A DNA stretch of 18,766 bases from Candidatus Omnitrophota bacterium (GTDB lineage: Bacteria > Omnitrophota > Gorgyraeia > Gygaellales > Profunditerraquicolaceae), in NCBI GenBank assembly GCA_028687525.1, contig JAQTZX010000007.1, forward strand, positions 1-18,766, written 5' to 3'. The notes beneath the pieces are model-generated. The model did not search any database and was not told the origin of the DNA. It saw only the letters and a list, made by a program, of their open reading frames with translations. This document shows positions 1 through 5,610 of this stretch, piece after piece (position 1 is the stretch's first letter; every line of letters begins with the position of its first letter). The translations under genes were made by a program, and so were the position numbers.

Positions 1-134
1 CTTTTGTCGATAGATGGATTCATAGCTAAAGAAACAATTGTTTTCTTCATGCATCCTCTCAAGACGTCTTAATTTTGCTAATATTGGAAGGGAGCGTCAA
101 CTAACCACCCCCTTCCGATAGCTAGCCTGAAATA
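1..134. other. Gene-free left edge
   Basis: I see no convincing gene here. It lies downstream of the Lys/Ala-rich protein gene. A 7-bp inverted repeat (GGAAGGG at 86-92, CCCTTCC at 110-116) could form a hairpin after that gene, but neither strand has a clear T-run, so it is a weak terminator candidate. AAGACGTCTT at 61-70 is a perfect 10-base palindrome. Confidence 0.4.
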
Positions 135-494
135 TTACCTACCTTTGTTCCATTTTTTCTGCACTTCTTTTGCTTCTTTGTTCGCTTTTGCCTCGGCTTC
201 TTTTGCTTTCTTCTTTGCTTTTGCTTCCGCTTCTTTTTCTTTTTTCTTAGCCTCGTCCATCTGCGCTTTACGCGACTTAGCAGCTTCTTGTACTTTAGCC
301 GCCAGATCCTTGCCCTTTAAACCCAGAGCCTTAGCCTGTCTTACTGCCTGTGCAACAACACTTTTTGCCTCCGAAGCAGAAGCGCCGCTTTCAACAAGGC
401 TCTTTACGGACGCGCTTACAGAAGAGGATTCCTGCGCGGTAATCACCCCGGAATACTGGTGAATACTGGTGACAGTCACTTTTGGGACAGCCAT
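135..494 (-). CDS. Lys/Ala-rich coiled-coil hypothetical protein
   Basis: This is a 119-residue protein that I do not recognise. The first 60 residues are Ser/Ala/Val-rich and moderately hydrophobic (for example SSSVSASVKSLVESG). From about residue 70 to the end it is almost entirely Lys, Ala and Glu with repeats such as KKKEKEAEAKAKKKAKEAEA, which predicts one long, highly charged helix or coiled coil. There is no signal peptide or membrane segment. The ATG follows GGGACGAA, where GGGA may be a weak ribosome binding site. A 10-bp tandem duplication lies in codons 9-15, and the frame depends on having two copies. Low-complexity helices of this kind occur in nucleoid-associated and structural proteins, but nothing here identifies the role. 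Confidence 0.55.
   Translation of the reverse strand: MAVPKVTVTSIHQYSGVITAQESSSVSASVKSLVESGASASEAKSVVAQAVRQAKALGLKGKDLAAKVQEAAKSRKAQMDEAKKKEKEAEAKAKKKAKEAEAKANKEAKEVQKKWNKGR
451..470. repeat. 10-bp perfect tandem duplication in a coding region
   Basis: GAATACTGGT occurs twice in direct succession (451-460 and 461-470) near the 5' end of the Lys/Ala-rich gene. The unit is not a multiple of three. Removing one copy would change the minus-strand reading to ...ACC AGT ATT CCG GGG TGA, ending the protein after 13 codons. Confidence 0.9.
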
Positions 495-618
495 TTCGTC
501 CCATAAACATCAAAACCGGGACTTTGTTTTCCCGGCATAGGTGTCTTCTTTTCTTGGCCCCTCTTGATACTTTCGGTAATATTTTCCTTTATTATACCAC
601 TTGCGCGGGATTATTGAA
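495..618 (-). promoter_or_regulatory. Promoter and structured leader of the Lys/Ala-rich gene
   Basis: A perfect TATAAT (minus strand, 591-596) overlaps the stop codon of the GIY-YIG gene. A weak -35 (TTCAAT, 613-618) sits 16 bp upstream. The leader of roughly 90 nt contains two mutually exclusive hairpins. CCGGGA/TCCCGG (516-521 with 530-535) competes with GTCCC/GGGAC (498-502 with 518-522). The second would bury the GGGA just upstream of the start codon. The pairing is visible in the sequence; any regulatory use is inference. Confidence 0.5.
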
Positions 619-888
619 GGGGAATTTTTTTGAGGACTCGAGTAATTCACCTTTACATAATCGGAGCTTCTTCTCTCTGCTTAGGCCTTTTATGTAAGCT
701 TCTCGCTTTTGGGATTCGGATCGAGTGGAATAATCTTCAGAATGAATCAGTTTTACCGGCCTTCGGTAACGGGTGTACCGACAACCGTTACCGCTGTTGT
801 GGTCTTTGATTCGGCGTTCGAGGTGATTAGTGATGCCGGTGTAAAGGGTGCCGTCTTGACATGCGATTATGTAGACGTGCCAAGGCAT
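592..888 (-). CDS. GIY-YIG domain protein (YhbQ/UPF0213-like)
   Basis: This 98-residue protein is essentially one GIY-YIG nuclease-fold domain. The first conserved strand is WHVYIIACQDG and the second is LYTGIT, giving the VYI...LYTG variant of the motif. They are followed by ERRIKDHN and an Arg-rich helix (RYTRYRRPVKL), with a conserved Glu in RSESQKREAYIKGLSREKK. Stand-alone proteins of this size are usually annotated as YhbQ/UPF0213 endonuclease-like; the substrate is not known from sequence. The frame stays open up to 1083 through tRNA-His and a palindrome cluster, but that stretch is not protein. I chose the ATG at 886-888 because it directly precedes the domain. No good Shine-Dalgarno is visible. 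It is probably co-transcribed with tRNA-His. Confidence 0.85.
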   Translation of the reverse strand: MPWHVYIIACQDGTLYTGITNHLERRIKDHNSGNGCRYTRYRRPVKLIHSEDYSTRSESQKREAYIKGLSREKKLRLCKGELLESSKKFPFNNPAQVV

Positions 889-910
889 ACGGGTGAAGAG
901 GACAGGTTTA

Positions 911-1007
911 GGCTTTTCGCGGTCTTCAGGGGACGCGAGAGTTAAGGCTCTTCGCCCCCTTTGGGGGCTCAGAGCCAAATTTAATTTGCACAGCAAATTA
1001 AATTTGG
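911..1007. repeat. Cluster of three palindromic elements between tRNA-His and the GIY-YIG gene
   Basis: Three adjacent inverted repeats fill this spacer. A perfect 15-bp stem (975-989 with 993-1007) has an ACA loop; it is AT-rich and reads CCAAATTTAATTTGC on its left arm. Next to it, GCCCCC (954-959) and GGGGGC (963-968) flank TTT and are extended by GGCTCT/AGAGCC (946-951 with 971-976). A third element has TCGCG (917-921) pairing with CGCGA (934-938). They keep several frames open and create a false N-terminal extension of the GIY-YIG protein. They look like dispersed palindromic elements; the AT-rich one could also act in 3'-end formation of the tRNA. Confidence 0.75.
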
Positions 1008-1081
1008 GTGGGTAAGGGGACTTGAACCCCCGACATCTTGAGCCACAGTCAAGTGCTCTAACCAACTGAGCTATACCCACC
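1007..1081 (-). tRNA. tRNA-His (GTG anticodon)
   Basis: The cloverleaf is complete. The acceptor GTGGGTA (1074-1080) pairs with TACCCAC (1008-1014), the D-stem is GCTC/GAGC, the anticodon stem is CTTGA/TCAAG with loop CTGTGGC (anticodon GTG), and the T-arm contains TTCAAGT. The extra G at position -1 (1081) faces C73 (1007), the hallmark pair recognised by histidyl-tRNA synthetase. CCA is not encoded in full: C73 is followed by C and then A, and these bases belong to the perfect inverted repeat downstream. Confidence 0.97.
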
Positions 1082-1252
1082 ATAATTTTTTGAAGAAAAT
1101 TTATGGCTCATTGAGGACTGTTTCTTGGACCGAAATGCCTGCTCATAATCCTTTCAAATGGTTTTAAGTAAAGCCGCGGCTGTATCGATATCTACCGGCA
1201 GTAAACAGGCAAACGCGATACGCGACAGCACTAAATCCGGTAACAGCGTTCA

Positions 1253-1281
1253 ATTATACCTGCCTTTTCTGCCGCTGTAAA
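1253..1281 (-). promoter_or_regulatory. Sigma70-type promoter for tRNA-His and the GIY-YIG gene
   Basis: On the minus strand TTTACA (1276-1281) is followed by a 17-bp spacer and a perfect TATAAT (1253-1258). It lies just downstream of the CheY-like gene and points at tRNA-His. It is the best -35/-10 pair in the window (11 of 12 consensus bases). The leader from about 1246 to the tRNA has no other gene I can support. Confidence 0.75.
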
Positions 1282-1300
1282 GTATAAAAAAGACGCTCGG

Positions 1301-1732
1301 CTACCGCGATAAGAAATGTTTTTCGGGGTTATTTTTAAGGTGTTTGGGGCGAGATAAGAGGCGCCCGGATTCTTCTAAGAGCTTTTTCATATCCAGCGGC
1401 TTGGTCAAGAAGGCATCCGCGCCGATAACCCGGGCCACGATCCTGTCCGCATCGTTTGTCTTGGCAGTCAGGATAATAACCGGTATATGATGCAGACACT
1501 CATCTCTCTTTATTTCCCTACAGATCTCTTCCCCGGGTAAATCGGGGAGCACCAGGTCAAGAATAACCAGGTCGGGGTGAAGTTCCTTTATTTTAGCAAG
1601 GCCTTCCTTTCCTTTTGAAAAAACAAAGACTGAATGTCCGGCTTTCTGGAAACGGCGTTCCAGGATGGAACCGGTGAGCCGGCTGTCTTCGATAATAATA
1701 ATTTTCTTTGGGATATGCGGGTATTTTTCCAT
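1301..1732 (-). CDS. Single-domain CheY-like response regulator
   Basis: This 143-residue protein is a single receiver domain. The acidic pair ED lies in IIIIEDSRL, the phosphoacceptor Asp in LVILDLVLPD, the conserved Thr in ILTAK and the Lys in FLTKP. It ends about 20 residues after the domain with a basic tail and has no output domain. It therefore probably works by protein-protein contact or as a phosphorelay intermediate. The kinase partner is not obvious; the histidine kinase at 7780-9612 has its own regulator. Upstream lies a CheC-like fragment, which fits a chemotaxis-type or phosphatase-linked ancestry. A TATAAT ends only 11 nt before the ATG and no Shine-Dalgarno is visible, so the mRNA may be leaderless. 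Confidence 0.9.
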   Translation of the reverse strand: MEKYPHIPKKIIIIEDSRLTGSILERRFQKAGHSVFVFSKGKEGLAKIKELHPDLVILDLVLPDLPGEEICREIKRDECLHHIPVIILTAKTNDADRIVARVIGADAFLTKPLDMKKLLEESGRLLSRPKHLKNNPEKHFLSR

Positions 1733-1743
1733 TTCGTTTTTTT

Positions 1744-1772
1744 ATTATACCACCGGGATATCGGAATGATAA
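1744..1772 (-). promoter_or_regulatory. Promoter giving a nearly leaderless mRNA for the CheY-like gene
   Basis: TTATCA (1767-1772), a 17-bp spacer and a perfect TATAAT (1744-1749) lie on the minus strand. With a normal 6-8 nt from the -10 to the start site, transcription would begin only a few bases before the ATG at 1732. The bases between are A-rich (AAAAAAACGAA) with no Shine-Dalgarno. Confidence 0.65.
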
Positions 1773-1906
1773 GAAAAAACTAAAACCTTTTTTCGCCGGT
1801 CTCCCTTCATGCTTAAGGCGGCAGCGGTATTTCCCGCGCAGATACTGGTTGTCTCTTTTAAGGCATCGAGCCGCAATCCGGTCAGGCCGGATGGTTTGTT
1901 ATCCAT
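1745..1906 (-). pseudogene. CheC-like N-terminal fragment (53 codons)
   Basis: A 53-codon frame starts at an ATG overlapping the stop of the DUF4126 gene and ends in TAATAA within the next promoter. Its core, LDALKETTSICAGNTAAALS, resembles the first helix of CheC-family CheY-P phosphatases, whose usual form is LxxLxEIGNIGAGNAATALS. The catalytic Glu is kept, but the Asn three residues later is Ser. KKVLV matches the following strand. Intact CheC is about 200 residues, so this is either a truncated remnant or a small degenerate protein. It sits directly before a CheY-like gene, the expected partner of CheC. The family call rests on motif resemblance alone. Confidence 0.45.
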
Positions 1907-2516
1907 CATCCTTCCCGGATCTTTCTTCTTTTCCGGAACCGCTGAAAAATCTGAAAATCTTTTTTATGAATTTAAACATCATGCGCAACAGAATCACAGT
2001 AAGCACGATCAACACGACTGCCGCCAGCGCGGCTATGACCGGATGCTTGACGATCAGCCAGAGCACGCCGAAGACCAGCCCGTCTTCGGTGACGCTGGCC
2101 ACGGAATTAGTCACCGGTTCCGGAGACGTATTGATAGCCGCCCGTGTGGAAGCTTTGGTCAAGTGGGAACTCAAAGCCACTGAACCTCCCATTACCGCGG
2201 TCAAAGTCTGCGCCGCGGGGCCGAGGTTCGCGGCCGCCATGTATCCCAGGGCCGCGCCGCCAGCTGGCCTGACGAACGTATGCACAGAATCCCATACCGA
2301 ATCGAAATAAGGTATTTTATCCGCGACGAACTCAACCGCATACATCAGCGCCGAAGCGGCAATGACCAGGGGATTGGAGAGCGTATCCATGGTACCGGGA
2401 AGATTTATCCAGTGCATGCGGCCGGCAATCCCCAGGCCAAAGACCGTCAGATATAAGTTCACGCCTGAAGCCCAGGGGCCTCCCAGAAGGATGCCGAGAT
2501 TATTCGCTATATCCAT
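1899..2516 (-). CDS. DUF4126 family membrane protein
   Basis: This 205-residue protein is mostly hydrophobic. The N-terminal half carries the features I associate with DUF4126: NNLGILLGGPWASGVNLYLTVFGLGI, the conserved region WINLPGTMDTLSNP, and VADKIPYFDSVWDSVHTFVRPAGGAALG. A further hydrophobic stretch with repeated small residues follows (residues 90-120). A last membrane segment spans about residues 153-178, followed by a basic cytoplasmic tail (KFIKKIF...KEERSGKDDG). The function of the family is unknown to me. The ATG is preceded by TGAGGCGGT, where AGGCGG overlaps the stop of the upstream gene four bases away, so the two are probably translationally coupled. Confidence 0.8.
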   Translation of the reverse strand: MDIANNLGILLGGPWASGVNLYLTVFGLGIAGRMHWINLPGTMDTLSNPLVIAASALMYAVEFVADKIPYFDSVWDSVHTFVRPAGGAALGYMAAANLGPAAQTLTAVMGGSVALSSHLTKASTRAAINTSPEPVTNSVASVTEDGLVFGVLWLIVKHPVIAALAAVVLIVLTVILLRMMFKFIKKIFRFFSGSGKEERSGKDDG

Positions 2517-2522
2517 ACCGCC

Positions 2523-3017
2523 TCATTTCCTCTTGCCGAGCGCCCGCAGTAATGCGCCGGGGTCACGGACTCCGATAAGGATGTTATCCGTACGTAAAAA
2601 ACAGATGCGCACCGCCCGGCGTAAAACCAGCAATACTCCTTTATTCCCGCGCATGGTCAAACAATTCGCCGGCTTACCGCGGAAACGTCCGCACCTGATG
2701 CCCCAACCGCCGAAATCACGGATCGGGCCAAAAGAGACCTCTTCCGCAGTCAGGATATCGGAAAGGGGAAAAATAAAATTTATCAAACGGAAATACCCGA
2801 ACCGGACCCGAAGCTCGCCGTTCAATACGGTAACAGCCATTTTCCCGAATAAAAAAGGGATAAAAAAAACAATAAGAATAAAAAAAACCTCGGAAAGCGA
2901 AAAATGCCTGATGCTATTCCACAGGAAGAAACCGCCGGCCGCGAGCAGAATGACCAGCAATACTTTTGGGAAAAGATATATTTCTTCTTTAAATTGCCCC
3001 GGTATTATTTCTTCCAT
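2523..3017 (-). CDS. PH-like small membrane protein
   Basis: About 164 residues from the chosen ATG. Two hydrophobic segments at roughly residues 14-33 and 43-60 form a hairpin. A beta-rich C-terminal part follows, containing GELRVRFGYFRL, FGGWGIR and ILIGVRDPGALLRAL. The pattern GGWGIR followed by a closing 'IG..(R/D)P..L..AL' is typical of bacterial PH-like domains attached to membrane hairpins (DUF6141/YdbS-like). The role is unknown. The start is uncertain. The frame is open back to a TTG at 3101, with ATGs at 3065 and 3026, but the extra N-terminus is Pro/Arg-rich and repeat-like, so I begin at the Met before EEIIPGQF. It lies between the AsmA-like and DUF4126 genes in one transcription unit. 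Confidence 0.65.
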   Translation of the reverse strand: MEEIIPGQFKEEIYLFPKVLLVILLAAGGFFLWNSIRHFSLSEVFFILIVFFIPFLFGKMAVTVLNGELRVRFGYFRLINFIFPLSDILTAEEVSFGPIRDFGGWGIRCGRFRGKPANCLTMRGNKGVLLVLRRAVRICFLRTDNILIGVRDPGALLRALGKRK

Positions 3018-3116
3018 GCGCCGCATCCCGTTATGGATCCCAGCGAGCCTTACCCGCCGCGGCATCTCTAAACCTGCAGGAGGGAGTCTGTCCGCCGGCA
3101 AAAAATCCCGCCGCCT

Positions 3117-4481
3117 TTATCCGCCTGACGGCAATGCTATACCTTCGTTCTGCGGGAACGCCTGCGATTTTTCAACCGGATCCTGGGAAACCGCCCCGCC
3201 ATTCTTATCCTCGGGCTGGCTTTTCCTGAAAGAATCCCCGATCGCATTCCCGAATTCTTTGCCCACGGTAAAGGTAGCGTCGATGAGCGCCTTGGAAAAA
3301 CCGGTCGCCCCCTTTACCGTGCCTTCGATGATCTTGCCGGGAAGTTTCAATACACCCTCGGGTCCAAAACCTTCTTCTTTCCTGGCCTGCTGTATCTTAT
3401 CCTCGAAAGCGACTTTCAGATCGCCAAACCCGAACTGGGGGCAATCAAATTTTGTTTTAACGGAAAAATCCATAACAATCTTCCCGCCGCTCATGGATTT
3501 AAAAAAACCTATAACCATCTGCGCTATTTTCTCCGCCCTGCCGGCTTCTTCTTCCGATGACCGGGGTTTAAAAGCAATCTCCTTAAGTTCCAGATGGCAT
3601 TCCGCGGTTACTTCATTATTTAATCCCTGCACGTCGCTGTTAAAAGCGAGTTTTGCCTTCTGAATGCGCGTGTTTTCAAGATTCACCCATTGCGCGTAAT
3701 ACGGATAAAAGGTCAAGCCGTCTATATCGTCAATTTTAACTTTTGCCTGCAGGTCTTTTTTAAAAAGGTTCACCCATCCTTTTACCTGCAGGGCGCCGCG
3801 TTCTTTCCCTTCTCCCCACGGAATCCTGCCCGTCATATCGAAAGAGGTAATGACCGGGCTTTTCGGAGGATAAATAAAATTCTGCAGGTCAAAAAAAACA
3901 TCGGTCAGCGTGAACTTTATCCCCTTTTCGCTTATATTCCGGTCGGTATAATTAATGGTGCCGTCGGTCACGGTCAGGCGCTCGAGAAGAATATTGCTTA
4001 TCACCAGGAATTTTTGTTTAGGCGGAGAGATCGTATCGGTTACCGGGGGAAGGGATATTTCGGGAAGCTGTTTAACATTATTCCTGTCAATGGTTATCTC
4101 CGCGGTTTTCGGGAGTTGTTCAAGGTCTGCCTTAGTTACAGATGAAGAGGCATCGTCTTTACCGCTTTCCACGTTAAGGGTAAGGCCTTTTAAACGCAGA
4201 TCCGAAATGCTGAAGTTTTTTCTGAAGATATCAATCGCGCCGCCGGCAGCTATTATCTCGTCTACTTTCGCGAAATCGCCTATCGCCAGTTTTCTGATCG
4301 TAAGGTTGAAAGGAAAGGTGGCTTTTACGCTCTCAACCGTTACATGCTGATCCTTGAAAATTGATTTCAATTCTTTCAGGAGAAACGGTTTGCCTTTTAT
4401 GCCTACCCAAACATGCAGTAAAACCACTATCCCCATGAAAACAACAAACAGGATCAAAGCGGTATCTCTAAGGATTCTCAT
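3117..4481 (-). CDS. AsmA-like envelope protein
   Basis: This 454-residue protein has an N-terminal membrane anchor (residues 7-27, LILFVVFMGIVVLLHVWVGI). A long beta-rich body follows with features of AsmA/DUF748-type proteins: 'VESVKATFPFNLTIRKLAIGD', 'ISDLRLKGLTLNVESG', 'LLERLTVTDGTINYTDR' and 'LTDVFFDLQNF'. AsmA-like proteins sit in the bacterial envelope and are linked to lipid transport or outer-membrane homeostasis. The C-terminal 60 residues are low-complexity and Lys/Glu/Gln/Pro-rich. At 454 residues it is shorter than large AsmA proteins but typical of DUF748-like ones. The ATG at 4481 has only a weak AGG upstream. The gene follows tRNA-Arg with no clear promoter between and is probably read through from the tRNA promoter. 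Confidence 0.7.
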   Translation of the reverse strand: MRILRDTALILFVVFMGIVVLLHVWVGIKGKPFLLKELKSIFKDQHVTVESVKATFPFNLTIRKLAIGDFAKVDEIIAAGGAIDIFRKNFSISDLRLKGLTLNVESGKDDASSSVTKADLEQLPKTAEITIDRNNVKQLPEISLPPVTDTISPPKQKFLVISNILLERLTVTDGTINYTDRNISEKGIKFTLTDVFFDLQNFIYPPKSPVITSFDMTGRIPWGEGKERGALQVKGWVNLFKKDLQAKVKIDDIDGLTFYPYYAQWVNLENTRIQKAKLAFNSDVQGLNNEVTAECHLELKEIAFKPRSSEEEAGRAEKIAQMVIGFFKSMSGGKIVMDFSVKTKFDCPQFGFGDLKVAFEDKIQQARKEEGFGPEGVLKLPGKIIEGTVKGATGFSKALIDATFTVGKEFGNAIGDSFRKSQPEDKNGGAVSQDPVEKSQAFPQNEGIALPSGG

Positions 4482-4588
4482 CGGATTTAACCTGTACGCA
4501 GACTACATCTGCGAATTGATCCCCGGAGCCCGCAATCTTGTTCCCAAATCTTTGCGGGCGCAAGAGAAAACCTGCGTTAGTTAATTTT
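4482..4588 (-). other. Leader between tRNA-Arg and the AsmA-like gene, with two hairpins
   Basis: Two inverted repeats are visible. An 8-bp stem GCCCGCAA/TTGCGGGC joins 4528-4535 with 4552-4559. A 6-bp stem CGCAGA/TCTGCG joins 4497-4502 with 4508-4513. Neither is followed by a T-run, so they are not obvious terminators. They may protect the mRNA end left after the tRNA is cut out. Confidence 0.45.
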
Positions 4589-4662
<74 letters not shown>

Positions 4663-4776
4663 AAATCAGTTACATGTTATCTACGGGGCTTGTTGAGCCG
4701 CGCTTGTTCAAGCCCGGCGGCGAAATCCCGCCCTTTGTCAGACATCAGGGCGGGAAACCTGCCGTTCTTATTTTTA
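4663..4776 (-). other. Spacer between tRNA-Pro and tRNA-Arg with hairpins
   Basis: There is no gene. An 8-bp perfect inverted repeat CCCGCCCT/AGGGCGGG occupies 4727-4734 and 4747-4754. A second pairing GGGCTTG/CAAGCCC lies closer to tRNA-Arg. There is no T-run, so transcription probably continues through to tRNA-Arg. Confidence 0.45.
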
Positions 4777-4852
4777 TCGGGGCGACAGGACTTGAACCTG
4801 TGACCTCTTGCTCCCAAAGCAAGTGCTCTAATCCAAACTGAGCCACGCCCCG
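4777..4852 (-). tRNA. tRNA-Pro (TGG anticodon)
   Basis: The acceptor CGGGGCG (4846-4852) pairs with CGCCCCG (4778-4784), giving the C1-G72 pair and A73 discriminator typical of bacterial tRNA-Pro. The anticodon stem CTTGC/GCAAG encloses TTTGGGA (anticodon TGG). The T-stem ACAGG/CCTGT encloses TTCAAGT. CCA is not encoded; an A/T-rich stretch follows. Confidence 0.97.
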
Positions 4853-4982
4853 TTGATATCGATAGTCCAAGCAATGCGTGTGTAATAATCCCCAAAGGGG
4901 ACAGGTTCCCGATTGAATCGGTACCCGGTACCGCTTTGAATATGTACCGGGTTATTATATCAACTCTTGGCGCGGCGCTCAA
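4853..4982 (-). promoter_or_regulatory. Promoter and structured leader of the tRNA-Pro/tRNA-Arg unit
   Basis: TTGAGC (4977-4982), a 17-bp spacer and TGATATAAT (perfect -10 at 4954-4959) form an extended -10 promoter. The TGA of the extended -10 is the stop codon of rdgB (4960-4962). Downstream, ACCCGGTAC/GTACCGGGT (4923-4931 with 4944-4952) makes a 9-bp stem at the predicted 5' end. CCGATT/AATCGG (4909-4921, one-base loop) and CCCC/GGGG at 4891-4900 follow, giving a heavily structured leader of about 95 nt. Confidence 0.7.
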
Positions 4983-5577
4983 TATATTTCTGGAGAAGGA
5001 TTCGCGCTTTTTTTAGGGCGCGAAAACGGTGGCTCATGCTGTGCTTAATATCCGGCCCCAGCTCGGCAAAGGTCTTTTTATACCGGGGGATGACGAATAA
5101 CGGGTCGTACCCGAACCCGAACGTCCCCCGCTGCTCGAATCCTATCCGGCCGTAACAGGTACCCTCGGCCACGCCGATCAATCCGTCTTTATCCGCCAGG
5201 GCGACCGCGGAGGCATAATACGCCCTGCGACTCTTTTCCGGCACGCCCTCCAGCAGGCGCAGGACTTTCAGGTTATTCCGGTTATCGCTTTTACTCTTTC
5301 CCGCGAACCGCGAAGAGTACACGCCCGGCCTTCCCTCTAAAACCTCCACGCACAGCCCGGAGTCTTCCCCCATGGTCAACTTGCCGGTAAAACATGCCAG
5401 CTTCAGCGCTTTTTTGACGGCGTTCTCCTTGAAGGTCTTCCCATTTTCTATGACCCGGGGAAGGTTTTCATACCCGGCAAGAGAGGTCAAACGGACATCC
5501 AGGTCCTCGAGGATTTCCCGTATCTCTTCGAGCTTTTTCTTATTCTTTGTCGCGACGACCAATTCCAGTCTATGCAT
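4960..5577 (-). CDS. rdgB: XTP/dITP diphosphatase (RdgB/HAM1 family)
   Basis: This cytoplasmic house-cleaning enzyme hydrolyses non-canonical purine nucleoside triphosphates (dITP, XTP) to the monophosphate and pyrophosphate. The 205-residue protein is full length and carries the family motifs in order: ATKNKKKLEEI near the N-terminus (phosphate binding), ENAVKKA, the catalytic EDSGL, GRPGVYSSRFAG, FGFGYDPLF, and the C-terminal SHRFRALKK (base-recognition loop). The start ATG is followed by HRLELVVATKN, the usual distance to the motif. There is no strong Shine-Dalgarno. A six-codon frame (ATG TTG AAA AAG AAT GCA TAG) overlaps the start. It lies 33 nt after rph; rph-rdgB is a recurrent bacterial gene pair. 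Its stop codon forms part of the tRNA-Pro promoter. Confidence 0.96.
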   Translation of the reverse strand: MHRLELVVATKNKKKLEEIREILEDLDVRLTSLAGYENLPRVIENGKTFKENAVKKALKLACFTGKLTMGEDSGLCVEVLEGRPGVYSSRFAGKSKSDNRNNLKVLRLLEGVPEKSRRAYYASAVALADKDGLIGVAEGTCYGRIGFEQRGTFGFGYDPLFVIPRYKKTFAELGPDIKHSMSHRFRALKKARILLQKYIERRAKS

Positions 5578-5610
5578 TCTTTTTCAACATGGACCCGTTA
5601 ACGGCAGGAT

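Noticed and set aside
889..1083. N-terminal extension of the GIY-YIG protein (MVGIAQLVRALDCGS...)
   Set aside because: This is the translation of tRNA-His and the palindrome cluster, a well-known false-protein pattern.
1154..1231. Small GTG-initiated frame (25 codons) in the tRNA-His leader
   Set aside because: It looks somewhat protein-like (FACLLPVDIDTAAALLKTI) but has no Shine-Dalgarno, no recognised family, and lies after a clear RNA-gene promoter.
2362..3663. A 433-codon open frame on the plus strand
   Set aside because: It is antisense to the DUF4126, PH-like and AsmA-like genes, is rich in Pro/Ser/Arg without recognisable domains, and the minus-strand genes have clear families and coupled starts.
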